Shown here: positions 21,135 to 28,840 of the stretch, in pieces
How positions within the stretch are numbered: position 1 is the stretch's first letter
Layout: every line of letters begins with the position of its first letter
Assembly (NCBI GenBank): GCA_030044325.1
Contig: JASHWA010000558.1
Location: 1 to 31,433, forward strand
DNA: 31,433 nt
Reading direction: 5' to 3'
From: Bryobacteraceae bacterium
Lineage (GTDB): Bacteria > Acidobacteriota > Terriglobia > Bryobacterales > Bryobacteraceae
Translations under genes and position numbers: made by a program
Notes under the pieces: model-generated
Told to the model about the DNA's origin: nothing
Databases searched by the model: none
What the model saw: the letters and a program-made list of their open reading frames with translations, nothing else

Positions 21135-22790
21135 CTAATGCTGGTCGCCGGACCCGGTCTTGCCCGTCAGCGGCGCGCCCAGAATATCGCCTGAAACCAC
21201 CAGCTCCACGCGGCGGTTCTGCTTGCGCCCCGCGGCCGTACTGTTGTCCGCAACCGGATTCTCTTTGCCGAAGCCCTGCGCGGTGATGTTGGTCGGCGCG
21301 ATTCCCTGCGAGATGAAATAGTCCCGCACCGCATCGGCGCGGTATTGCGACAACTTCATGTTGTAATCGTCGCTGCCGGTGCTGTCCGTGTATCCCTCCA
21401 CCCCCATCTTCAGCCCGGGATGGCTCAAAATGATTCCCGAAACCTTGGCGAGTTTCTCCCGCGCTTCCGGCTTCAGCGTGTACTTGTTGACGTCGAACAG
21501 CACGTCCTGCATGTTCACGATCAATCCGCGCGCCGTGTCGCGCGTTTGCAGAATATCGTTGAACTGCTGTAAAAGCTGCGCGCGAAGCTGCGCCTGATCC
21601 TGCTCGGCCTTGAGCCGGCGCGCTTCGGCATCGGCAGCCAGCGCTTTCTCCTTTTCGACCAGCGCCGCAAGCTGCTGCTGCTGCGCGACGGCCGCGGCGC
21701 GGGCTTGTTCGGCCTCGGCCTTGGCCTGCTCGGCCGCGGCGCGCTCCTGGTCGGCCAGACGAGCGGCGTCGAGCGCCTCGGCTTTGGCTTTATCGGCACT
21801 CGCGCGATCGATCTCCGCCTGCTCGCGAGCCGCTTCGGCGATGGCCCGCTGATGCGCTTCCTCGGCAGCCTTCGCGTTGGCGGCGTTTTCGCGATCCTGC
21901 GCGGCCTGCCGCTCGTTGTTTTCCGCCTCGATGCGTTCGGCGCGCAGAGCGATTACGCGCGAGTCCTCGGCGCGCACACATGCTTCCCGAGCCATCGTAA
22001 CCACCGGCTTTTGCCCCGGCTTCTGCGCCTGATATTTGAGGGACTGGTTCAACGCGTCCTCGGCTTTGGCGAAGCTGTCCGGCGCATATTTGTCCGCGCC
22101 GGCGACGCGCGCAAGCTGCACCGCGTTTTCCGCTTCATACAGCTCAAAGGGATCCTTCTTGCCGGGACGGATCGGCGTAAATCCGGCCGCGTGGCCCTGC
22201 GCCGAATACATCCCGCGCGGCAACAGCTCATAGCGCGCGTTGATCGATTCGATCACGCCGCGCGTATCCGGCCGCACGATGTTTTCGAGCACCACCGCGT
22301 CGCTCGGCTGCGTGACCGCGTAGTATGGCTCGGCCGTCACGATCATGCCGAAAGTTTGAATGTCGCTGGTCGCATCGATTTTGCTCGACGATCCGTTGCC
22401 CCAGTCGCTCAAAGTGAGCTCGCCGAGATTTACGGGGCGCCCGTCGGGCGAGATCGCCCACAGAACGTAAGTGAGATATTCGGGGCCGTAGCTCGACGGC
22501 GGCGGGAGATTCTTCACTTCCGCGGAAACGTGGATGACGCCGCGCTCGCTTTCGACTCTGGCGTGGCCTTTGCCCTCGGGATCGAGCGGCGTGCCCCGAA
22601 AATCGATATCCGTCGACCCGCCGCGATGCAGATAGTTAACGGCCTGCGTCGTTCGCGCGACCACTTCCACGCGGAAAACGGGGGTCCCGCCCGTGACCTG
22701 CTCGGGAGCTTGGGTTTGGGAGGTCGGATTGGGAACCTGCGCGCTGAGGCCGAGCGCCGTGAAAAGGGTGAGAACAATTCGGCATGCCAT
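21135..22790 (-). CDS. OmpA-family periplasmic protein with coiled coil
   Basis: A 551-residue protein. A signal peptide (MACRIVLTLFTALGLSA) sets the start at 22790. The N-terminal third is a beta-rich domain with no recognised family. The centre is a long alanine/glutamate-rich coiled coil (about 235-420) in which AA-x-x-A repeats are dense. The C-terminus (about 430-540) is an OmpA-like peptidoglycan-binding domain: FDVNKYTLKPEAREKL, GYTDSTGSDDYN and NRRVELVV with the conserved Asp/Arg that hold diaminopimelate. It probably tethers the outer layers to the wall. There is no lipobox, so it is soluble in the periplasm or bound through its N-terminal domain. Confidence 0.85.
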   Translation of the reverse strand: MACRIVLTLFTALGLSAQVPNPTSQTQAPEQVTGGTPVFRVEVVARTTQAVNYLHRGGSTDIDFRGTPLDPEGKGHARVESERGVIHVSAEVKNLPPPSSYGPEYLTYVLWAISPDGRPVNLGELTLSDWGNGSSSKIDATSDIQTFGMIVTAEPYYAVTQPSDAVVLENIVRPDTRGVIESINARYELLPRGMYSAQGHAAGFTPIRPGKKDPFELYEAENAVQLARVAGADKYAPDSFAKAEDALNQSLKYQAQKPGQKPVVTMAREACVRAEDSRVIALRAERIEAENNERQAAQDRENAANAKAAEEAHQRAIAEAAREQAEIDRASADKAKAEALDAARLADQERAAAEQAKAEAEQARAAAVAQQQQLAALVEKEKALAADAEARRLKAEQDQAQLRAQLLQQFNDILQTRDTARGLIVNMQDVLFDVNKYTLKPEAREKLAKVSGIILSHPGLKMGVEGYTDSTGSDDYNMKLSQYRADAVRDYFISQGIAPTNITAQGFGKENPVADNSTAAGRKQNRRVELVVSGDILGAPLTGKTGSGDQH

Positions 22791-22889
22791 ATTATTTTTG
22801 TAGCTTGCAACTGCTTCGCCAGCCGAAACCGTTTGCATCTGATTGATGTTACGTTGCAGACGGACAGTAAAAAGTACCTCCCGGACGCA

Positions 22890-23177
22890 TCAGGCGAGCC
22901 ATTCCGTACTCACTCCGACCAGCATCCGGCCGAGAAGCGATGCCGCATCGCGCTCGACATTTTCGAGTACCTGGGCTGCATGGGACTGGTCGGCCGAAAC
23001 CGTCGCGACCGCGACCACGCTGCGCTGCCAGGTGTCCTGCCCGTCGATTTCCGCCACCGAAACGTTGAATTTCGAACGCAGCCGGTCCTTGAGACTCTTG
23101 ACGTAATGGCGCTTGTCTTTGAGCGAGTGCGATTCGTCCAGCCGCAATTCGAAAATGATGACGCCGATGGCAGGCAC
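22890..23177 (-). CDS. ylxP: DUF503 (YlxP-like) protein
   Basis: A 95-residue DUF503 protein. The pattern LDESHSLKDKRHYVKSLKDRL near the N-terminus and VSVAEIDGQDTWQRSVVAVATV are typical. YlxP-like proteins are small ribosome-associated or ribosome-assembly candidates usually encoded between infB and rbfA, as here next to infB (55 bp downstream of it). rbfA and truB, the usual next genes, are absent and an OmpA-type gene follows. The function is not established in the family. Confidence 0.85.
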   Translation of the reverse strand: MPAIGVIIFELRLDESHSLKDKRHYVKSLKDRLRSKFNVSVAEIDGQDTWQRSVVAVATVSADQSHAAQVLENVERDAASLLGRMLVGVSTEWLA

Positions 23178-23232
23178 TTTCTACAATGGCTGCGCCGCAA
23201 TAAATTTGCCTTGATTCGCGTTCATTCGCGGC

Positions 23233-26220
23233 TTACACCAAAGCTTCGCTCGCCACACGCTCGGTAACGAACGCTTCGATCACGTCGCCCGGCTTGAGGT
23301 CGTTGAAATTGGCGAGCGAGATTCCGCATTCGAAGCCGGTCTTCACTTCGCTCGCGTCGTTCTTGAAGCGCTTCAGGCCGAGCACCTTGCCGGTGTGGAT
23401 CACCACGTTGTCGCGCAGCAGGCGCACTTCGCTGTCGCGCGTGATGGAGCCGTCCTGCACCATGCAACCCGCCACCGTTCCGACCTTGGAGATGCGGAAC
23501 ACCTCGCGCACCTGCGCCCGGCCTTTGTAGACCTCTTTGAACACCGGCTCAAGCATTCCGGTCATGGCGCGCTTGATCTCGTCGGCGAGCTCGTAGATGA
23601 TCGTGTGCAGCCGGATATCGACCTTTTCCTGCTCGGCGACGGCCTGCGCCTTGCGCTCCGGCCGCACGTTGAATCCGACGATGATCGCGTTCGAAGCCGA
23701 AGCGAGCAGCACATCGGTTTCCGTAATCGCGCCCACGCCCGAATGCAGCACGCGGATTTTGACCTTGTCGGTGGACAATTTTTGCAGCGTGTCGGTGAGC
23801 ACTTCCGCTGTTCCGCCCACGTCGGTCTTCAAGATGATATTCAGCTCTTTGGTTTCGCCTTCTTTGAGCTGATCGTGGAGCTGATCGAGCGTCACGCGAT
23901 TGGTCTTCGACATCGCGGCCTCGCGCGCTTTGCTCTCGCGGTAAATCACGATCTGCTTGGCCTTCGCGGTATCGGTGACCACCTGGAGCGAATCGCCCAC
24001 TTCCGGCAGCGATTCCAGACCGAGCACCTCCGCCGGCATCGACGGCCCCACTTCGCGCACCGGCTGCCCGTGGTCGTCGAACATCGCGCGCACTTTTCCG
24101 AACACCGATCCGCAGATGAAGGAATCGCCCACGCGCAGCGTTCCGTTGCGCACCAGCACCGTCGCCACCGGACCGCGTCCGCGGTCGAGCTGCGCTTCGA
24201 GCACCGTGCCAGTCGCCGGCCGCGACGGATTCGCCTTCAAATCCTGCAAATCGGCGACCAGCAGAATCATTTCGAGCAGCAGATCGAGGTTGGTCTGCGC
24301 TTTCGCCGAGACCGGAACCATGACCGTGTCGCCGCCCCAGTCTTCCGCGAGCAATCCGCGATCGGCGAGCTGCTGCTTGATCCGCTCCGGCTGCGCATCC
24401 GGCTTGTCGATTTTGTTGATCGCGACGATGATCGGAACCTTCGCCGCTTTGGCGTGGTCGATCGCTTCGAGCGTCTGCGGCATCACGCCGTCATCCGCCG
24501 CCACCACCAGCACGACGATATCGGTGACCTTGGCGCCGCGCGCGCGCATTCGCGTGAACGCTTCATGGCCCGGCGTGTCGATGAAGGAAATCTTGCGCCC
24601 GTTCTTTTCGATCTGGTACGCGCCGATGTGCTGCGTGATCCCGCCCGCTTCCGACGCGGCCACGTTCGCCGACCGGATCGCGTCGAGCAGCGAGGTCTTC
24701 CCATGATCGACGTGGCCCATGATGGTCACCACCGGCGGCCGCCGTTCGCGGTCCTGTTCGACTTCGGTCTGCTCGATCTCCTGCCGCGCTTCCTGCTCGT
24801 AGCTGACTTTGTTGGTGGACGCGCCGAAATCGCGCGCCAGCTCTTCGGCCAGCTTTACGTCGAGCGTCTGGTTGATGGTTGCCAGAATTTTCTTCTCGAA
24901 CAGCCGCTTGACCACCAGCGTGGCCTTGATCCCCAGTTTTTCCGACAGTTCCCGAACCGTGATGCCTTCCGCAATCGTGATTTCGCGATCGATGGGCGGC
25001 GGCTCGAACGTTTCCGCGCGGCGCGCCACCGGCCGCAGACGGCCCTCTTCCTGATCGACGTCGCGCCGGCGATCGGTACGCGCCCCCGGTTTGGTCGCGT
25101 GGCGCCGTCCCGCTTCGGTGGGAAGCGTGGCGGGCTCTGCGCGCAGCGGAGACGTGGGATGCGGACCCATGGGACGTCCGCGTCCGCCCGGCCGCGGCGC
25201 GCCGCCGGGAGCCTGCCCCGGCCCGCGCGAAAGCGGTTGTCCCGGACGCACCGGACCGGTGTAAATTGGCCGTCCCGGCACCGGAGTTCCCGGCCGGCCG
25301 CTGGGCATTCCCGGACGCGGCGCTGCCGGCGTTCCCGGCGCAGCCGGTGGACGCGTCAATCGCGCGACCATGTCGGGTCGCGGAGGAACAATGGGCCGCG
25401 CGGCCGGCTGCCCCGCCAGATTCGGTTTCGCCGGAGGGCGCAACGGACCACCCCCGCCGACCGGCGCAGGCGCTCCCGGAGCAGCGGGCGCGGCCGGACG
25501 AGGCGCGGGCCGCGATGGAATGTTGATGGCCGCCGGACCCGGTGCGGGTTTCGGCGCGCCTGGAATCGTGACCGCGGGCTTCGCCGCTTCCCCCAATCCT
25601 GCGGGTAACGGCTGGCGCGGCCCGGAGATGATCTGCCCCGGTCGAGGAGACGGAACCGGACGCGCCGGAATCGCAGTTCCGCGACCCGGCGCCGCGCCTG
25701 GAGCGGGAGGCGCTGTGACCTGCGCCGCCGGAGCCTGCGCGGGCGAAGCCGGAGCGGCGTGCCCAGCCGGACTGCCGTGCGGTGCCGGAGTAACGTGCGC
25801 CGGCGGATGCGACGGCGGAATCGGAATCGCCGCGTGGCCGGCAAGCGGCGGGCGCAACGGATGAGCGGGACGCGCCGCCGCGGGCGCCTCCACCGTTGGT
25901 TCTTTGTGCCCCTCGGAGGGATGTTCGGCTTTCGCGGTCTCCGCCCCGGCGGGCTCCGCCTTCACCGGCTCGGCCGCTTCGATTTCGACGTGCCCGCCTT
26001 CGCTCGCCTCGGCGGGCGAAGGTTCGGCTTCGTGCGCCGCGGCAGATCCGGCTCCGTTGTCGCCCACCAGGCGCCGGCGCACTTCGCGCGCAACGTCATC
26101 GTCGAGTGAACTCGAATGCGTCTTCTTCTCCGTCACGCCGAGCTCGGGCAACAGCTCCAGAATCACGTTGGGCTTGACCTCCAATTCGCGGGCCAGCTCG
26201 TTAATGCGAACTTTGCTCAT
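23233..26220 (-). CDS. infB: translation initiation factor IF-2
   Basis: A 995-residue GTPase that brings initiator tRNA to the 30S subunit and helps subunit joining. The first IF2_N domain (about 1-52, VRINELARELEVKPNVILEL) is followed by a Pro/Ala/Gly-rich linker of about 300 residues, then a second IF2_N-like domain (about 408-462). The GTPase has G1 GHVDHGKT (502-509), DTPGHE and NKIDKPD. The IF2-specific domains II-IV follow to the C-terminus. The gene lies 66 bp after nusA, with no ylxR or L7Ae-like gene between. Confidence 0.97.
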   Translation of the reverse strand: MSKVRINELARELEVKPNVILELLPELGVTEKKTHSSSLDDDVAREVRRRLVGDNGAGSAAAHEAEPSPAEASEGGHVEIEAAEPVKAEPAGAETAKAEHPSEGHKEPTVEAPAAARPAHPLRPPLAGHAAIPIPPSHPPAHVTPAPHGSPAGHAAPASPAQAPAAQVTAPPAPGAAPGRGTAIPARPVPSPRPGQIISGPRQPLPAGLGEAAKPAVTIPGAPKPAPGPAAINIPSRPAPRPAAPAAPGAPAPVGGGGPLRPPAKPNLAGQPAARPIVPPRPDMVARLTRPPAAPGTPAAPRPGMPSGRPGTPVPGRPIYTGPVRPGQPLSRGPGQAPGGAPRPGGRGRPMGPHPTSPLRAEPATLPTEAGRRHATKPGARTDRRRDVDQEEGRLRPVARRAETFEPPPIDREITIAEGITVRELSEKLGIKATLVVKRLFEKKILATINQTLDVKLAEELARDFGASTNKVSYEQEARQEIEQTEVEQDRERRPPVVTIMGHVDHGKTSLLDAIRSANVAASEAGGITQHIGAYQIEKNGRKISFIDTPGHEAFTRMRARGAKVTDIVVLVVAADDGVMPQTLEAIDHAKAAKVPIIVAINKIDKPDAQPERIKQQLADRGLLAEDWGGDTVMVPVSAKAQTNLDLLLEMILLVADLQDLKANPSRPATGTVLEAQLDRGRGPVATVLVRNGTLRVGDSFICGSVFGKVRAMFDDHGQPVREVGPSMPAEVLGLESLPEVGDSLQVVTDTAKAKQIVIYRESKAREAAMSKTNRVTLDQLHDQLKEGETKELNIILKTDVGGTAEVLTDTLQKLSTDKVKIRVLHSGVGAITETDVLLASASNAIIVGFNVRPERKAQAVAEQEKVDIRLHTIIYELADEIKRAMTGMLEPVFKEVYKGRAQVREVFRISKVGTVAGCMVQDGSITRDSEVRLLRDNVVIHTGKVLGLKRFKNDASEVKTGFECGISLANFNDLKPGDVIEAFVTERVASEALV

Positions 26221-26286
26221 ACGGTCGCGCTCTGGCGCACTCTTCCCTCCAGAGCTTTTATGATTCGCCTCTCCGCCATTCGGACT

Positions 26287-27720
26287 TTAGCCCGAATGTT
26301 CGCTATTTTCCATCCTAACAGATTCGCTTTCAGACCCTTGTTCGTTGGTAGCGAGCTCGTTTGCGCCCTCCGGCGTTGGTTCACCTTCCGGTGCGGACGC
26401 CTGCGCCGCAGCCTCGCCGCCGCTTTCCGGCTCGCTTTCACCCGAAGGCGGCTCGAACTGGCCATAATAGCCGTTTACCGCGAGCTGGATCCGCTCGACC
26501 ATGTCCGCGCCGATCCCGATTTCATCCAGCTGCTCCGGCGTCATCGACCCCAGCCGCTCCACCGTCGTCACTCCCGCGGTCATTAGTTTTTCGACCACTT
26601 CTTCCGGTACGCCATGATCGGCCAGGACCGAAACCGGCGCTCCCGGAACCACCAGCGCGGCCATCTGCGACTCGACTTCCTGCCGTTTTTCCTCTTCGCT
26701 CTTGATATCGATGCGCCATCCGAGCAGCTTCGCCGCCAGCCGCACGTTCTGCCCTTTTTTTCCGATGGCGAGCGAAAGCTGCGTGTCGTCGACGATCACC
26801 TCCATGTGTTTTTCCATGGCATCGAGAATCGTGACCCGCGAAATCTTCGCCGGGCTCAACGCATGCGTGGCGAACACCACCGGATCTTCGTTGTACTCGA
26901 TGATGTCGATCTTTTCGCCGCGCAGCTCGCGAATGATCGACTGCACGCGCATGCCTTTCATGCCCACGCACGCGCCCACGCTGTCCACGTCGCGATCGCG
27001 GCTCGACACGGCGATCTTGGTGCGCTCGCCCGCTTCCCGCGCGCACCCTTTGATCACCACGGTGTTGTCGTAAATTTCCGGAACTTCCTGCTCGAACAGC
27101 CGCATCACCAGCTCCGGCGCCGCGCGCGACACGATCACGCCCGCGTTCTTTCCGGTTTTTTCGACGCTCTTGATCACGCAGCGGATGCGGTCGCCCACGC
27201 TGAACGATTCGAGCTTGGATTGCTCTTTTTTGGGCAGCCGCGCTTCCGTTTTTCCAAGGTCCGCGACCAGGTCCTGGCCTTCGATGCGCTTGATCACGCA
27301 CGTCACCAGCTCGCCCACGCGGCCCGAATATTCGGAATAAATATTTTCCCGCTCCGCCTCGCGAACTTTTTGTAAAATCACCTGCTTGGCGGTCTGCGCG
27401 GAGATCCGGCCCAGCGCGTCGGTCGGCTTGGCGAAGCGGATCTCGCTTCCGATTTCCGCATCGGGCTTGACTTCGCGCGCGGCTTCGAGCGAAATCTCCT
27501 TGTCCGGATCGGCGACAGTTTCGACCGCATGCCGGACGCCGAAAATCTGGATCGCGCCGCTCTGCTCGTCGAAATCGGCGATTAAATCCTCCGTCGTGCG
27601 GAAATGCTTGCGCGCCGCAACCAGCATTGCGTCTTTCACTGCATCGAGAATGACCTTGGGGTCGATCCCCTTTTCCTTGCTGAGGATCTCGATGGACTGA
27701 TAAATCGTTCCCAGGCTCAT
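26287..27720 (-). CDS. nusA: transcription elongation/termination factor NusA
   Basis: A 477-residue RNA polymerase-binding factor. Visible parts in order are the N-terminal polymerase-binding domain (about 1-130), the S1 domain (GRVGELVTCVIKRIEGQDLV), KH1 (VGMKGMRVQSI) and KH2 (IGKKGQNVRLAAKLLGW). A helix-hairpin-helix-like segment follows (MTPEQLDEIGIGADM) with an acidic, low-complexity tail. NusA promotes pausing and intrinsic termination and joins antitermination complexes. It sits between rimP (27 bp upstream) and infB, the classic operon order. An intrinsic terminator in the operon leader could be a target of NusA itself. Confidence 0.97.
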   Translation of the reverse strand: MSLGTIYQSIEILSKEKGIDPKVILDAVKDAMLVAARKHFRTTEDLIADFDEQSGAIQIFGVRHAVETVADPDKEISLEAAREVKPDAEIGSEIRFAKPTDALGRISAQTAKQVILQKVREAERENIYSEYSGRVGELVTCVIKRIEGQDLVADLGKTEARLPKKEQSKLESFSVGDRIRCVIKSVEKTGKNAGVIVSRAAPELVMRLFEQEVPEIYDNTVVIKGCAREAGERTKIAVSSRDRDVDSVGACVGMKGMRVQSIIRELRGEKIDIIEYNEDPVVFATHALSPAKISRVTILDAMEKHMEVIVDDTQLSLAIGKKGQNVRLAAKLLGWRIDIKSEEEKRQEVESQMAALVVPGAPVSVLADHGVPEEVVEKLMTAGVTTVERLGSMTPEQLDEIGIGADMVERIQLAVNGYYGQFEPPSGESEPESGGEAAAQASAPEGEPTPEGANELATNEQGSESESVRMENSEHSG

Positions 27721-27747
27721 ATAAAATCTTTTTCCGTTATTTAGGGA

Positions 27748-28218
27748 TTACCACTCGAACTTGAGGTTCGCCTTTTCCACCTGCTCGAGCGGAAACTGGA
27801 TGTCCCGCCCCGGCGATGGCTCGAGTGTGATGATTCCTTCCGCGAAGCTCTTGAGCGTCCCGGCCCAGTGGCGCTGATTTTCCAACGGCCGGCGCAATGT
27901 AACTTTCACTTTATGGCCGACAAATCGCTCGAATTCACGCGGCTTGGTGAGCTTGCGCTCCAGTCCCGGCGAACTGACCTCCAATGTGTAGCGCGAGCCG
28001 GGCACCACGTCCTCGACGTCGAGAATGGTTCCCACGTTCTGCGAAATATACTCGCAGTCGGCATGCGAAACGCCCTGCGGCTTATCGATGAAAATGCGCA
28101 GAACCCGGCTGTTGCCGCCGCCGAGGAACTCCACGCCGGCAATCTCGATGCCCGCGTCCGATCCGACCCGTTCGGCGATCTCCTGTACTTTCTCCGTAAT
28201 CGCGCTCCGGTCCGCCAT
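27748..28218 (-). CDS. rimP: ribosome maturation factor RimP
   Basis: A 156-residue factor for maturation of the 30S subunit. ATG 28218 was chosen because the family N-terminus starts there (MADRSAITEKVQEIAERVG). The frame is open back to 28302, but that part runs through a terminator hairpin. The typical features are EIAGVEFLGGGNSRVLRIFI (N-terminal domain), YTLEVSSPGLERKL (the highly conserved SPG-x-R motif) and the C-terminal Sm-like barrel (VTLRRPLENQRHWAGTLKSF). It is the first gene of rimP-nusA-infB-DUF503. Confidence 0.95.
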   Translation of the reverse strand: MADRSAITEKVQEIAERVGSDAGIEIAGVEFLGGGNSRVLRIFIDKPQGVSHADCEYISQNVGTILDVEDVVPGSRYTLEVSSPGLERKLTKPREFERFVGHKVKVTLRRPLENQRHWAGTLKSFAEGIITLEPSPGRDIQFPLEQVEKANLKFEW

Positions 28219-28245
28219 TTTCCTGAACTTGAGGTTCGCGGCCAA

Positions 28246-28270
28246 TAAAAAAGTGGGCTTTCGCCCACTT
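28246..28270 (-). terminator. intrinsic terminator in the leader of rimP-nusA-infB
   Basis: On the minus strand AAGTGGGC, a GAAA tetraloop and GCCCACTT form a perfect 8-bp stem (28270-28251), followed by a run of T (28252-28247). It lies 28 bp before the rimP ATG and about 125 bp after the RRM gene stop. It may simply end the RRM transcript, or act as an attenuator of the operon, because a TATAAT box lies just upstream of it. Confidence 0.85.
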
Positions 28271-28293
28271 CCAATGTCAGCCACCTGTTCCTG

Positions 28294-28299
28294 ATTATA
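28294..28299 (-). promoter_or_regulatory. TATAAT box upstream of the leader terminator
   Basis: A perfect TATAAT on the minus strand, 24 bp before the terminator stem. No good -35 box is seen 16-18 bp further up, so this is a weaker or activator-dependent promoter candidate. Transcripts from it would meet the terminator almost at once. Confidence 0.4.
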
Positions 28300-28395
28300 C
28301 ACCCCGCCGCGGAGATAGTGGGTCGCAGCGCCGGGTGAGGTCCACCGATCATCAGTGTGATGGCCGGGGAAAAACTCCTGAGATGAATCGAGGCT

Positions 28396-28680
28396 TCAGC
28401 GCCGCGGGCCGCGCCCGCCGCCTTCTTTCGCCGTCATTGGGCGCGCTTCATTCACCACCAGCACGCGGCCCATCAGCTCCTTGCCATGGCAGGCGTCCAC
28501 CGCGCGCTGCGCCGCCCCGTCGTCATTGATTTCGACAAACCCAAAACCCCGAGCCTGTCCCGTAAACCGGTCACGCATGACCGTTACAGAATCCACCGTG
28601 ATCCCGTTATCGGCAAAGAAATTCTGCAGATCCGTTTCATTTGCCGCATAGGGAAGATTCCCCACGAAAAGCTTCTTCAC
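28396..28680 (-). CDS. RRM-type RNA-binding protein
   Basis: A 94-residue single-RRM protein. RNP2 is KKLFVGNLPYA (2-12) and RNP1 is RGFGFVEI (44-51), with the aromatic residues that stack on RNA. A short Gly/Arg tail (GGGRGPRR) ends it. Bacterial RRM proteins of this size are often cold-induced RNA chaperones in cyanobacteria and acidobacteria. The GTG start at 28680 follows TAGGAG at 28695-28690. A terminator about 125 bp after its stop may end its transcript. Confidence 0.92.
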   Translation of the reverse strand: MKKLFVGNLPYAANETDLQNFFADNGITVDSVTVMRDRFTGQARGFGFVEINDDGAAQRAVDACHGKELMGRVLVVNEARPMTAKEGGGRGPRR

Positions 28681-28787
28681 TTAAGCACTCCTAACTGAAC
28701 TGGAGACAGGCAGAAAGACGCCGGACGGGCTGGGCGGGTAGGACAAGCGAACGAGCCGAGTCAGACTGGACACTCCAATACGGCAGT

Positions 28788-28817
28788 AGTATGCCATGCA
28801 ATCCACGACAGAGTCAA
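28788..28817 (-). promoter_or_regulatory. candidate promoter of the RRM gene
   Basis: On the minus strand TTGACT (28817-28812), an 18-bp spacer and CATACT (28793-28788) predict a start near 28781 and a leader of about 100 nt. Long leaders are common for cold-responsive RNA-binding proteins. The match is moderate. Confidence 0.4.
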
Positions 28818-28840
28818 AGGGAAATTACATGACTAATTGC

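Noticed and set aside
23395..25608. A 737-residue plus-strand open frame opposite infB
   Set aside because: The translation is dominated by Arg/His runs with no motif, while the opposite strand encodes an unmistakable IF-2.
26217..26465. A basic 82-residue minus-strand frame between nusA and infB that could be taken for YlxR
   Set aside because: It overlaps the 3' end of nusA in another frame and lacks the YlxR GRGAY-like motif.
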